Below, piece after piece: positions 24,274-37,230 of a stretch of 64,000 nucleotides of DNA (the first letter of the stretch is position 1; each line of letters opens with the position of its first letter). Origin of the DNA: Parapristionchus giblindavisi. Taxonomy: Eukaryota; Nematoda; Chromadorea; Rhabditida; Diplogasteridae. The stretch is from positions 237,501 through 301,500 of the forward strand of contig CALSFV010000273.1 in the NCBI GenBank assembly GCA_943737045.1, read 5' to 3'. The translations under genes were made by a program, and so were the position numbers. Under the pieces are notes generated by a model. That model saw only the letters and a program-made list of their open reading frames with translations, ran no database searches and was not told the DNA's origin.

Positions 24274-27200
24274 TTAATCAAGATCCTCTTTCTTCTCCAG
24301 TTCTTTCTCCATTCTCTTGGCAATTCTTCTAAATCTGTTCAAGTCACGAGAGGCTCTGAAAATTTATTTATATTATTCTGTCAATAAAAAAACTATTGGT
24401 CAATATTTATACATAGTTGTAAAATTTGACAACTCCAAAAACGAAAAACTTCTTTCCATATCTATGGTAGGTGAAGCATGAATTCAAAAAGTGATTTGTG
24501 ATTTGTTTGCGACAATTTCCAACCGTTTACAGACTCACAGCAGAATTGTTTTACTGGCAGTGAATCAGTTTTTTTTAAAAATAAAATAAATAAATATATA
24601 AAAATTTCTGTGGGCATTTGCTCACCGTTTGAGGGCTTTGAGTGCTTGAAATGAGGCGTCATCGGTGGCTAGCAGATATGCGTTGAGATCTGACACAGGT
24701 TCGTCCTAAGATATGGTAGATTATTGCTTTATGGCGCACTAAAAAATAGTGGAAAACGGAAAATGGCGACTTTCCAGGGTCTAAAAAAGTACACTGGAAA
24801 ACCGAAAATTTGAATTCGCGGGCGCGAAAAAAGGTGCGGGAATTCAAATTCTGACCTTCTAATTTCGATTTTCTGCGGTTTTAAGAAGGATGTTAAGTAG
24901 GAATTCAAGTTCCAATACTTCTAAAGGCAGAAAAATGAAATTTTGGTTCAAAATTTGAATTCCCGCACCTTTTTTCACGCCTGCGAATTCAAATTTTCGG
25001 TTTTCCAGTGTACATTTTTAGACCCTGGAAAGTCGCCATTTTCCGTTTTCCACTATTTTTTAGTGCGCCATTAATCGTTCTAAAGCATGATAAATTATTG
25101 ATTAATACTCAGTGTTATTGCAAAAAAACAACGAAATCGCTGCATGAGACCTATTTTCTATCCCTATGTCATTCAATTATGCCTCTTATGCTTATACACA
25201 GACGGCAAACTGTCTCATATTTGAGTCATAGGTTATCTAAGATGCGACAGTTAGAGAAATGTTATCTCAAATGTGAGACAACTTAGTTAGCTTACTCCAG
25301 TCCCCGTTACTATCTCGAGCGAGAGAGTATTATCCACCGTGTCTTTCTGAGAGAGTTTGGAGTAAGCTAACCTTTCTCTATAGCTGAACAGTTAGACAAC
25401 CTATATCTAAGAGAATTTGACGTGAGTGTAGGTCCGCCCTGAGCCAATTCCAGACTCTCGGGGTGTGTCTTTGATGGATAAATAAATATGTGAATTAGAA
25501 AATATATAAGAGAGGAATCGCCAGAGGTTCGACCACCCCCCGGACATAGAAATTTCGACCCCCTGAAAAATTCAGATTAAGTACTTTGAACGATGCTCTA
25601 CCGAACTGCGTTGGCCGAATTTGCATATCTGCTCTCATTTTCGAGTTACGGTAGGTCAAAGTTGGCAGGTACGGTATTTTTGGCTCGAGTGTGCGTCAGA
25701 AAAATGATCATAACTCCGTTCAAAATAATGATAGACACTTTTTCAAAAAAAGGATCGAAAGAGGAGAATTTGTGCAACATTTCCCAGTTGATGACCTCAT
25801 TTGTCGACCATGCGCCGGTGCGGGGCGGTCGGTTTTATGAAAAAGTGACGTAACTTTCCTAATCGGAAAAAGTGAACTTTGCTTCTATGCGCGTTTTGTT
25901 GCATCCATATGTGTCTAAAAATGACCCAAGTTTCAGATGATTTGAGAAATGCAAAAAAAAAAAGCGTTGATTTTAGTGACGCGACCTCGGACCTGACATT
26001 GGAAAGAACGACTTATTCCTTTATCAAGAGACAGCAAAGGTGCTTAAATGACTCAAAAACATTCAAAAAACATTAGGAGCTCAAAATACCCATATATGAC
26101 AGTTATTTGAAACACAAAATCACCGAATTCCGAAAAATTTGAAAAAAACCCATATTTTGCTTTTCCACGTGGAAAAAACGTCTCAGTAATGTTAATTAAT
26201 CTTTATAATATTTCTTATAATGTTTTTGAACATTTTTGTTTTTGGAAGTGAAGGCCTATCTGCTCTTAGAGCCGAGATATCCGCCATCGAGATTACACGC
26301 GCGCGCCCCAACTCCGCACGATGTGTTGCCATAAAATGAACGTTTTCCAGCTCAGAATGACTCAAAACAACTTGTTTCATCATTCTTATCACGAAAAAAA
26401 ACCTTGGAACAAGTTTTCTGTGTCTGTAAAAATCAGCAAAAGATTTGGATCGAACCGGGGTTCGAACCCGCTCGGTGTTTTTAGAGCGGTACCTCTTTAC
26501 TTCTTTACCTTTACCACCGAGCGGGTTCGAACCCCGGTTCGATCCAAATCTTTTGCTGATTTTTACAGACACAGAAAACTTGTTCCAAGGTTTTTTTTCG
26601 TGATAAGAATGATGAAACAAGTTGTTTTGAGTCATTCTGAGCTGGAAAACGTTCATTTTATGGCAACACATCGTGCGGAGTTGGGGCGCGCGCGTGTAAT
26701 CTCGATGGCGGATATCTCGGCTCTAAGAGCAGATAGGCCTTCACTTCCAAAAACAAAAATGTTCAAAAACATTATAAGAAATATTATAAAGATTAATTAT
26801 CATTACTGAGACGTTTTTTCCACGTGGAAAAGCAAAATATGGGTTTTTTTCAAATTTTTCGGAATTCGGTGATTTTGTGTTTCAAATAACTGTCATATAT
26901 GGGTATTTTGAGCTCCTAATGTTTTTTGAATGTTTTTGAGTCATTTAAGCACCTTTGCTGTCTCTTGATAAAGGAATAAGTCGTTCTTTCCAATGTCAGG
27001 TCCGAGGTCGCGTCACTAAAATCAACGCTTTTTTTTTTTGCATTTCTCAAATCATCTGAAACTTGGGTCATTTTTAGACACATATGGATGCAACAAAACG
27101 CGCATAGAAGCAAAGTTCACTTTTTCCGATTAGGAAAGTTACGTCACTTTTTCATAAAACCGACCGCCCCGCACCGGCGCATGGTCGACAAATGAGGTCA

Positions 27201-27684
27201 TCAACTGGGAAATGTTGCACAAATTCTCCTCTTTCGATCCTTTTTTTGAAAAAGTGTCTATCATTATTTTGAACGGAGTTATGATCATTTTTCTGACGCA
27301 CACTCGAGCCAAAAATACCGTACCTGCCAACTTTGACCTACCGTAACTCGAAAATGAGAGCAGATATGCAAATTCGGCCAACGCAGTTCGATAGAGCATC
27401 GTTCAAAGTACTTAATCTGAATTTTTCAGGGGGTCGAATTTTCTATGTCCGCGGACCCTCTGAAACGGTCGATTCTCTCGCGATTCCTCTCATAAATAAA
27501 ACAAACCAATGATAGGCCAGGATTAAAATCAATGTTATGGAAGGTTTCAATCGAGGTTAAACAACTCATGAAGTATAGGATGGCAAGAAACCTGTAATAG
27601 AAATGACTGCTTTTATTTAACATTACTAATTAAAATTTTAAAAACAAATTTTAGAAATTATGAAACTTACCCTCTAATGGACAT
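24274..27684 (-). CDS. Small secreted protein, four exons (paralog 2)
   Basis: Minus-strand exons 27671-27684, 27507-27591, 24626-24705 and 24274-24355, the same lengths and phases as paralog 1. The signal peptide starts MSIRGFLAILYFMSCLTS; the mature part is almost unchanged, with DEPVSDLNAYLL and a basic helix ending EKKEDLD. The second intron has grown to about 2.8 kb because a 339-bp MITE and a 1.98-kb palindrome inserted in it, yet coding sequence and splice sites stay intact. Function unknown; a secreted helical peptide or precursor is the working description. Confidence 0.7.
24732..25070. mobile_element. PIF/Harbinger-like MITE, 339 bp, TTA target duplication
   Basis: Ends TGGCGCACTAAAAAATAGTG and its complement, with arms of over 100 bp ('aaaatggcgactttccaggg' and its complement). 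TTA stands on both sides (24729-24731 and 25071-25073). Unit 1 shows the empty site near 14768, so insertion followed the duplication. A 3-bp TWA target fits Harbinger/Tourist elements. Confidence 0.9.
25511..27490. mobile_element. Near-perfect 2-kb palindrome (foldback) with tRNA-like centre
   Basis: Arms of about 970 bp begin 'agaggaatcg' and end 'cgattcctct'. They are so alike that identical 65- and 86-residue open frames appear on opposite strands in the two arms. The 35-base unique centre near 26480-26515 is flanked by 'gggttcgaacccgctcgg'-type B-box sequence. The outermost 70 bases differ more between arms. Unit 1 lacks it, so it is younger than the duplication. No transposase is encoded. 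The open frames are palindrome by-products or, less likely, remnants of one gene. Confidence 0.9.
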
Positions 27685-28607
27685 AGTTGCTCTCGACTTG
27701 AAAATATATTAGATAAGGGAAGTTTTAGAAAGGTTGAACCTTTAAATATCTGAAGTAGCCAGACCGATATGGTCACGCTCCTCCCACTGTGGTGTTCTAC
27801 CATTACTGTCTACTCTAGGCTAGATCGAATAAGAAGATACTATGCGAAATGTTAGTGTGTCATGTTTGAACGTGCTCTGATCACAAACAAGTCACAGCCC
27901 GAGCCAATTTGAAACTCTCCGCTCTGACAATGCACTCTCGTTATCTTGGTCTACTAGAGAGCGGTGTCAGAGCGGAGAGTTGAATTAGCTCGGTGTGTTG
28001 CCTTTGAGTGAATATGATTCATACTATTATCTTCCTATCATTAGTGGGGAAGAAACCTGTTTGTGACAAACGGTATTTCAAGAGCGGAAATTGATAGAGT
28101 GACGATAGGATAGACATGACAACGAGAGTGATAGGTAATCAAGTGAAACTACAGTAATCATCATTTTATTAGAGAATGGTTTTGGGCGATAATAGATTGA
28201 GCTAAGAGGCTGTACGCCGTGGAATGGGCGAAAAAAATCAAAACATACTTAAAACACCCTCACCAATCGATAAATCGTTAATTATTGACATATTGGTCTC
28301 TATAGCAAGAGCAATTCTTCTCAGCAATTCAATAAAATGCATAAGCCAGTGATATACTGCACAAATCAATATTACTAGTAGGATACAACATTAAAAGATT
28401 TATAAAAATATATGCCCCTACAGTTTTCGCCCAGTGATTTTATTACACAATCTTTTCAAAAATCGAAAATAGAGCGTTAATCGCATTTTTACACCCCAAG
28501 ATTGTCGTAATGTGACAAACATTAGAGATATAACAAGAAATAAAACGATTAATTATTTATTTGTTTATCCATCAGTCAAAAATTGTATCCAATAATAAAT
28601 GATAATA

Positions 28608-28832
28608 AATATTATTTATTTATTTATTTATTTATTCTTTATTCCATCAAATATATATAATAATAGGGTGATGTGTGTAAGGGGGGAAAAGGGATAGATG
28701 GATTTCCGTCGCACAAGGCGATTTCGGTTTTGGCACGGTGGCAGTTTTCAATGGGAAGGGATTCAGGTACGGATTCGAGAGACTTTAACGATAATATTGG
28801 GAGGAAGATTTATCAACCCTTACACACATCAC
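28608..28832. mobile_element. Insertion present only in duplication unit 2
   Basis: Unit 1 reads straight through at the matching site near 16202. The insert begins with a (TTTA)n tract, then carries a segment with inverted ends 'gtgatgtgtgtaaggg' (28669) and 'cccttacacacatcac' (28832). It looks like a small TIR element next to a microsatellite. Confidence 0.6.
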
Positions 28833-30999
28833 AAATAGATCAACATTCACAGAAGTGCATCGTCTTTTCCGAACTTTAGTTCGGATTCATGTCAAATTCT
28901 CGTCCGTATATGTTTCTCGATATAGGTAAGAAAAGGTAGATGTGACCAACTGATTAAAGGAACTGTATGCATATCTACTATTCCCATCACATCAGTCCCC
29001 TCTCTCCCATTCATGTTGAAGTTGCAAGCATATTTGTTCTTACATACTTGGGTTCCGCTGTCTAGAACCCCCGGCCGAAACAGCGGGGCTTAACTTTTCG
29101 CATGTTACATAGATCACTAGAGTTCGAACGCATGCTTTATACAATATACATCACACTTAATACAAGAAGATACAAAAACGTATTATTTAAAAAAATCATG
29201 TTTTTGGGAATAAGATTTCAAACGAATTTCGATACAAAAGAAGCTATGTTTGCTTTACAATATCAAATATTTGTTTCATAAATCCATCTGTCTTTGCAGT
29301 ATTCATTAATTTTCTCCACATGACCAGAGATGATAAGATACTAGAACTACAGTAATCTAATTGCTTTGGCGATGATTGTTTGATCGCCAATGATAGTGTT
29401 AGTCACGTTTAACTCTACAGTATATCCTTACTGGTAAAGATGATGATAGATGCACATGTAAGAAACAAAAGATAAGGATATTCCGGCTGTCAATAGGAAT
29501 GAAAATGTGCCAAAAATATATCAAAGCATGCTTACAGTAATAAATAAAATCGAAATCGAAATATATTGATAAACGAAAAAAAATAAAATAGAAATAAAAA
29601 AAATCAAGAGATCAAAAGCGATCAGTTGAATCAATGACATCGATTCAAATGAATCATCCGTGATAAAGTCAGAGTTGAAAGATGCAAAGGACGAGAATAA
29701 ACAAGAATGAAAGCATTTCACTCCCTTATTGTAGCAATGAATGATGAGTCATTTACTCATTGTACTATGATCATCAACATTCTTAGTATTTCGCTCTTAT
29801 TCATTAACTTCTCTCCATGTGCACATTTTTTTATAAAAATGAGGTGACGTGGTGATGTTGCCATTTTTTTCCATTTACTTTATTTGTAGTTAATGAGTTC
29901 ACACATAATTTATGCACTTTTTGAAATGTACTCATCTAACCTTCATATGAAGGAGTTCAACACAAAGTCTATGCACCAATTGATCCAACGGATAGATAAA
30001 ATGACGCTCTTTCTATCTATTCTTGTGATCGTTCGTGTTGCCCGATGCGGCCTACTTTCTACTATTCCGAATACAGTACAGTTTATGTTGCATGCATTTA
30101 GCGATTATTGTCCGTATAAAATGTACTTGCATTAGAAAATGACAAACTGTATGTAAATACCGAGACAACGGGTGCCTGCACTCTATCGTCTAACTCTCGA
30201 TTACCTCTCCACTTCCTCACACCTAAAGTCTGACCTCCGCCACACTGATTTCATATTTAAAAGAGATTGTTCTAGTCTCTGCACTATGCAAAACCAGAAA
30301 TAGCCATTGCGGACGCTCTCGTACAAAGAAAACAAATGATTTTTATACGCTCAATACATTTTTTTAGAAATGTGTCCTGACATGTCATTAGTCACTATAC
30401 TGCTCACTAATGTTGATGAAGGCGTTTAATGAGAATTATGAATATAAAATTATTTTGAATACTTTAAAAATAGAAAAATTAGGACTTAATATGTTGCATA
30501 CCGAAAATTATGTGAAAAGTATAATAATATATTACAAGCAAGCATTCAAATATGGTTTCGAAAGAATTGAAGCATTTTGTAAACGGAGGAGGTAAAAAGG
30601 AACAACTATCACTGTTCATTGAAAGTTCTAGATATTTCACTAATTCTTGAAAAGTATACGGATATGTTGTTTTCTAAAAGAATTCATACCTTTCTGGCCG
30701 TATTAAAGACGAAATGCATTGATTGTTGAGTTTTTCACTTAAAGGGAGGGTGACCTCACTCAATGGCCTCTTCATCGCGCACACTATTTCGCTGTTCTCT
30801 AACAAGGAGAGATCGTAGAGCGTTGAAGAGACCATTGACAAAGGTGTCAGCCGCTTTAATCTCTAAAATCTCAATGCTCTCTCAATAATCTAACCGTCTG
30901 TTTACTCTCTTCTCAGTCACTACTCTCTCACATCGCTTCCTCATCCCTTCCATACCCCTTCCTTCCATCTTTTGCAGGCGGGCGCTTGTAAGCCATCTT

Positions 31000-33900
31000 C
31001 TAGGCCGTTGATTGAAGAGGAATGAGTGAGGAACGGATCACTGGATCGGGCGTCCGCGCGTTACAAGGGTGTGCGATGGGAAGTCCTACCCGAGTGGAAA
31101 AGAACAACCGTATGGCTCAGGCCCGAAAGGGAGCAAGGGAAGAGTTGACACTTACCGGATAGCTTCTGCGAGTAAAGTGGCGTATTCCGCCGTTCTGATA
31201 CCACCGACCTTCAATCGATTTTTTTGAATTTTAAAAATATAAATTTAATTGTTACTTTTTTGGTCGTTGAATTAATCTTTGTCCGAAAGATACCTTGATC
31301 CGAAACAAATGCAATTTATGTTTTGTCGTGTAATTCGATTTTAGGCAGTCCGATCCTTATATAGGAAGGGCCGCAAAGATAAAATGAAAGTGAGAAGAGA
31401 AAGAAGAACATGATAAGAGAAATCTTAGTATAACAACAATACTGTTAGCGAAATCTTCATATGGTTCTCTCTATCTCAACCGTTGATCGATAATGTATTA
31501 ATAGGTATCTACAACCCGTTATTTAAAGCGCACGAATTCCTGCGGGTGATCACTTCTCGGCCAGTGATCACCTGTAGGGCTTAAGCAGGGTTAATAATTT
31601 TTATGCAACCTTGAAATATTTCGTTCCGATCGCAACGCTTGATTACGCCTCCACACTTCACCATCAGTAATTATGCACAAATATTTATTCAAAGAATCAG
31701 TCTCCATGAGACCATCCGAATAGCCAAGCTATGTTGATTACATGTAGGGAAAAGAAGAAAGTGAATAGTAGAAGATATGAATTGCACCGATGGAGCAGTT
31801 TGGAACGAAGGAAGGTCTTGACAGTCTCGATACATCCGTTGCCCTTGCCTCTGAAATCACATTTTGGCTTAGTCCGATTGACTTAGGAAAGCCTTAAGGT
31901 AGAGTTTAAATTTACTTAAACTAACTTATATATTTTAAAAATTTTCATTTAAAGTGCATGCATACTTATTCTTGTACATCTATTAAAGTGAGCGTAACCT
32001 CTCTCAATGGTCTCTTAGACGCGCACTGCTCTCTCGTTGTTAGAGAACATAATAATAATGTGCGCAATGAAGAGACCATTGAGTGAGGTAGCGCTCCCTT
32101 TAAGGCGTCGATTAACTCACTCTTCACAGCAAGTGCTGACTATCGTATTTCCGACCTTGCACAGGGCCTTCGATGCGAGCAGGGATATAACGGCGAGGGT
32201 GATGATCAGAATCTCAATGATGATATACCATCCTGTAAATGCAAAAATGATTTGAACAAATTCGTTAATTAGAAGATGATTTTACTTTCTAACTCGGTGT
32301 ATTGAGGTCAAACTTCAATCAAATCACGAGAGTTTCAAAATATAATCACGACGAAATATGCGAGTGAGTATGCAAAATGAGGAGAGTTTTCACTGAACCT
32401 TACCCAGGACTGGAATATTCTGTGACTTGGCGAGAGCCTCAGCGAGTATTCCAACGATGACCATCATTGACATCATAGTAGTCAGTCCGAGACCGACAGC
32501 GTTGTTTACGAGATTCTCAGCACTGCCGAAGAAAAGTCCTGTAATATTAGGGGTGATTTTTTCCAGTTTTTTTTCTTCAAAAAAATCTGAATTTTCTGAT
32601 TGAGCTCGAAAACTCGATTGTCTCAAAGAAATATGATCATGGACTTTGGCCTCTACCCACTATTAAAAGCACACCCGAAATAATTTTAATCTCCGCTCTG
32701 GTAACGCTCTCTAGCCTTTATAGTTTCTACCATCGAATTCGTTTCAATCTTTTTACCCTTGCCTAATCATATACTCATGTACAATACTTTTTAACTCCGC
32801 TGCGATGAAATTATGCGGGATACCAGTGATCACTTTGTCTCATATCGAAATTTGGCATGTTGGACTGATTTCTGACTGATTCTGCAACTCATAAAAAGTA
32901 ATTGAAAAATACATATGTACTTTCAAATCAGAGCAACATCAGTCTGCGGTCCAGTAATCATGTTTATTTGTTCTCTGAGATTTGTTTCAACAATGTTCAA
33001 AAGTTGTGAAAAACAGAGAAAAATATATCGCGAAAAAAAACATATGGCAAGCAAGTAGAGTTGAGACAAGTTTCGGGAATTTAAAACTTAATTTCCTGAC
33101 TTTTTTGAAAGAGGTTACTCTAAAAGTCAAAGCCACACACCAAGATCGCTCTGGCAACACTCTCACGCTTTCTGTGTCTTCGAAGGAGTGAGGCTCCAGA
33201 GCGGATTGAAATTAGATTTTGGTGTACTCTTTAAAGGCACACCCCAAGCTATTTTGAAACTCTCCGCTCTGACAATACTCTCTCGTAGACAAAGAAATCG
33301 AGAGAGTTTGGTCAGAGCGGAGAGCTTCAAATTACATTTTGGTGTACTCTTCTTACCAATGAGAATGAGTGATCCAATAACGAACGTGGGCGTAATTACC
33401 AAACCGATATAGAACTCGGGACGACGTCGCAAAGTGATGTTGAAATATAACTAAAATCAATAATTCGACAACAAAAATCAATCGATAAATCAATAATCCT
33501 CACCAGTCCCATGTTGAAGTCGACATCGAGCGAGTCGATGTACTTCTGCTCTCGCATTTTAATCGACCATTCACTCGTTCCCTAAACACGTTTGTTGTTT
33601 CTTATTTTTATTTTATATTTCTATCACAACAAATTAGAGAAAGGGAATAAGTAATTAGCAAAGGTTGATGGAGTCCTCGTTATCGGTTGTTCGGTACCAT
33701 TAGGTTTGATGTATTTTTAAAATTTTTATTAAAAATTTATTTAATGTTCTACATAAGAGGACCGCTAATGTAGGAGGTGCAGATAAACAAGATTATGTTG
33801 ATTTTGTTATTATCAACACTTTCCTCTGGGCACTAATATTTTTCCGATTGATAAAATACATATTATTTAATCAGGGGTCACTCCGCACAATTTTGGTCTA

Positions 33901-35641
33901 ATCGTGTAGAAAAAAGGAACAATCTGCTGTCACACATAGATGACACCAACATGTTTCTTTTCATCGAAAACGATAAACATGAACAATATCTTAGTGTGAT
34001 TTCATTAGTTAATGCCTCTACTAATCATTGTCGTAAGATTTATGCGTTTAATATTTTTCACCTCGGCACTATTCTGACTGTCATCTAAATACACTGAGAG
34101 AAAAAACTCATGCTGCGCTGTAAGTAAACCCTTAAATACTAGGGTTTGAAACCCTAAGATATAAGGCTTTCACCCTTAGGGTTGTGCAAACTCTTGAATG
34201 CAAGGATTTCAAATCCTTGTAGTTAAGGGCTTGCTAACAGCGCAGCATGAGAACTAGGTTTTTTTCTCTCTCGGTGTATGATAAATCGATTGTTATTAAA
34301 ATCTCACATAAATATATGGTCTGGCTGTGAGAGATGACTTGAATCTGAGCTCATCCTTGCTATTGTAGTTGTACAGAAGGAAACAGTAGTAGCAGTGGTG
34401 CGAGTCAAAAGGGAAGAGGCTAGTCTGTAAGAGGGGGCATAACTCTTAATACCATGGTACTTACGACTAGATGGATATTATGTCAACTGAAGGGCTCACT
34501 CTCCGATCTGGAACCACTTGAAGTGTCGCCAGAGCAGTGAGTTATCTTACTAGCAAGACTTAAAGGGATTGTGACCTCTCTCAGTGGCCTCTTCATTGCG
34601 CACACTATTTCTCTGTTCTCTAACAACGAGAGAGTTTAGATCGTTGAAGAGGCCATTTACAAAGGTTTCTGTCCCTTTGAGATATAACTGTTTGGTACTA
34701 GTTCACTCTTTAACTTCATATACTCACATCAAATTCACAGCTGTAAATCGACGAATAGATTACGAAAGCGTTCATATATCCCGAGGCGTTCAATCGAATA
34801 TTCTGATTCTGTTCTTGTGATACGGGAGCCGATTGGCTGCTGCAAAATTCTTATTCTTTTCTTATTACTTATTCTATATGGATACTAGGTATAAATGATA
34901 TTAAGTCTTGCAAAATCCCGTCAATTTGTTTTTTAAAAATTTCGAAATTCTTTTTTTTTCTCAAGTTTGTTTTAAATAAATAAATTGCCTTTCGCAGGCG
35001 TGAAACTCCGGCATCCACACTTGATATCGATTGGTGTAAATGTGATCGATGCCACCGTAATCTGCGGGATTCCACTCGAGACGCGGATCAGACCATTCCT
35101 GAATTTCAATGATTGATTTTTTAACGGGTACTTTCATTCTAGCAATTATGAATACAGTAAAAATATCCTTAATTATACGTACTGTATCATGGTGTATCTT
35201 ACCAAAACAAGCCCAATTAGGTTCTGGTGCTGCAGCTCCGGCTCTATCTGAACAAAGTCAATCAATATTTCTTTCAAATTTTTTTTCAAACTATAAAATA
35301 CCGTACTACTCTAATAAGCCGAGCATACTGTAGCTTCAAGGCAATTGTGGATAGATTATAGGGATTCGCAGCGCCTATAGAGATTGATTAATATAAAGTT
35401 GAAAGTTCAAAGTTTAAAGATCAAAATTCAAAGATCAAAGATCACCATGCCCATTGTAGGGACTCATCGAACGCTGGTAGCCAGAGAACAATGTCTCGAA
35501 AAGCCTCGCATTGTTCTGTTGAAATTGCACTAAATCAATCGATTTTTTCTCAATTCAACGAATCGATACTGTACCTTGCGCTTTAGTGAGCGCTTCAGAA
35601 CAATTGGATGAGATAAGCAGGCCAAAGATCAATGATAGCAT
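31000..35641 (-). CDS. Cys-loop ligand-gated ion channel subunit without visible M4 (paralog 2)
   Basis: Tandem copy of the 18.5-23.4 kb gene with the same 13-exon plan. Landmarks: signal peptide MLSLIFGLLISSNCSEA from 35641; LFETLFSGYQRSMSPYNG ending near 35450; the loop-D exon (DPRLEWNPADYGG) near 34990-35099; FPFD Cys-loop exon near 34310-34424; M1 near 33359-33450; M2 32404-32538; M3 32121-32232; tail exons near 31156-31208 and 31000-31040. The exon-2 acceptor at 35516-35517 is a proper AG, unlike paralog 1, so this copy looks fully intact. It too stops shortly after M3. Large introns carry a TA-flanked MITE and hairpin families A and B. Likely a surface receptor of neurons or muscle by family; the ligand is unknown. 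Confidence 0.85.
34092..34276. mobile_element. TA-flanked MITE (mariner-like), copy 2
   Basis: Duplicate of the element at 21898-22072, with the same CACTGAGAGAAAAAA ends and TA flanks. A few differences from copy 1 accumulated after the duplication. Confidence 0.85.
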
Positions 35642-36520
35642 AGGCTGAAAATCAATAAGATTGCATATTAGGTGCTGTTAGTTTTCCTGAAATAAAGCAC
35701 TCGGAAATAGCAAAAAATGTTAGTTTTGTCTTCTTGTAAAAAAGCACTGTAAAAACCAAATATCTGTGTTTCCTGTAGATTCCCCTAGACATTTGACGCT
35801 TATAATCGCAAGAGGAGCTTATAAACGAAGTTTCTCGCTTTACTGCTAACGGAGATATTTGCCATGTACGTTATTTTTTTTTCCGAAAAATAATAAAAAT
35901 TATATAATGTGTGTTATAATCGAAAATCTTGCAGAGAAAGAAAATATGAAAAGGTACACCAGAGGTTTTTTTAACAATTATTGGACATAAGCAGAGTGAT
36001 CTTGAATTTCATGAAAAAATGAGAAAATCGAGTAAACGGAAGGTATAAAGAGCGTGAAGGAGGCATTAATAACGAAGTGAGGCTAGAGGCCGCGAGAGCG
36101 TATTCAAAATGGAGAGAGTGCAGAGTGAGGTGGAATCGACGAGAGAGCAGGGTAAATGAAGAGAGTCATATGTCGGATGCTTGCGGTAAGCGAATTATAG
36201 GTAATGTTTTCGGAGTGAAAGAGGATAGGCGAAATTTGAATTAGCTCCGAAAGTGCGCACGAAGTATATGTAGTTTGGAGTTTTTATAACTATATACATA
36301 TATATTCTTCTCTTACATCATTTGGAATAAGCTGAATTGGGTCAAACAAATTTGAAATTCAACTGAGATAATAATAATAATATAATAATAATATTTTATT
36401 CCTTCAAATGAACGCATCGGGGATGGGATAATTTCACAAGCATAATTAGAAACACTCTCCCTTTGTCTACGAGAAAGCGTGACAATTTCGAATGTGATTT
36501 GCTGCAGAGGTACTGCTAAA

Positions 36521-37230
36521 AAGTTATATAGCAAAGATATTAAGAACTGATTTAACAGCTTCAGAATACAGCGAGGTCTCACGGATGAATGACTCGTGAT
36601 CAATAACACTAATTATAATATTTACTTGTTAATTGAATCACGAATGAATGAACAAAATGAATTTATTATTATTAATATTATTTTTATTATTGTTATTATC
36701 ATTTATAACTTTTTATCAAGATTAACTAAGCAGTGTTGCCACTAAATTTGGAATGCCGTGAAAGGGGAAAGGTAGTGTCATAGAAATCATTACAATAGTG
36801 ACGTCCGTAAACATAGAATACGCGAGATGATTACACTATGTAATAGTTGAAGTCGAAAATACATCAGCACTTCAAGGACAAGATACACTCAAAATAATCA
36901 CAATAGGGGTTAAGGGAATGCTCCCTTTAAGGGGAATATCGCGGTAGGAGTATTTTCTGTGAGATCGATGATAAAATTAATTACAATTATTATTATTATA
37001 GGGCAAATATGCATATCCAGCATCCATCATAGTACGAGAGTAGATAGATCAGATCGAGAAGATGAAGAAAGAAGAAGAATGTAAAGAGAACACCTCGGAC
37101 CGAACACACTCTGTAAACAGCAAGTTCATTTATTATTGATATATAATTCACATTTATGACACATTTTTTACGTGGTTCGGGTCTAAACAAATATATTATG
37201 CAGATTAAGACTAGGGAGCAGTGTATGTAT
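36521..37230. other. Intergenic, no supported gene
   Basis: AT-rich DNA with (ATA)n and (TTA)n tracts. A 93-residue minus-strand frame at 36996-37277 has hydrophobic stretches, but it overlaps the end of the receptor gene and has no splice framing. I checked it as a possible missing M4 and could not connect it in frame. Confidence 0.6.

Larger units (their letters stand above)
24267..36520. repeat. Tandem duplication, unit 2 (~12.2 kb, with insertions)
   Basis: Same order as unit 1. The extra 2.2 kb is mainly three insertions absent from unit 1: a MITE at 24732-25070, a palindrome at 25511-27490 and an insertion at about 28608-28832. Similarity to unit 1 fades after about 36300 and is last seen near 36520. 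27690-30999 is intergenic, with one dispersed repeat copy, hairpin families A and B, and the conserved hairpin at 29045-29092. Confidence 0.88.

Noticed and set aside
26192..26809. 159- and 162-aa open frames on opposite strands
   Set aside because: They are mirror images created by the palindrome and carry no recognised domain.
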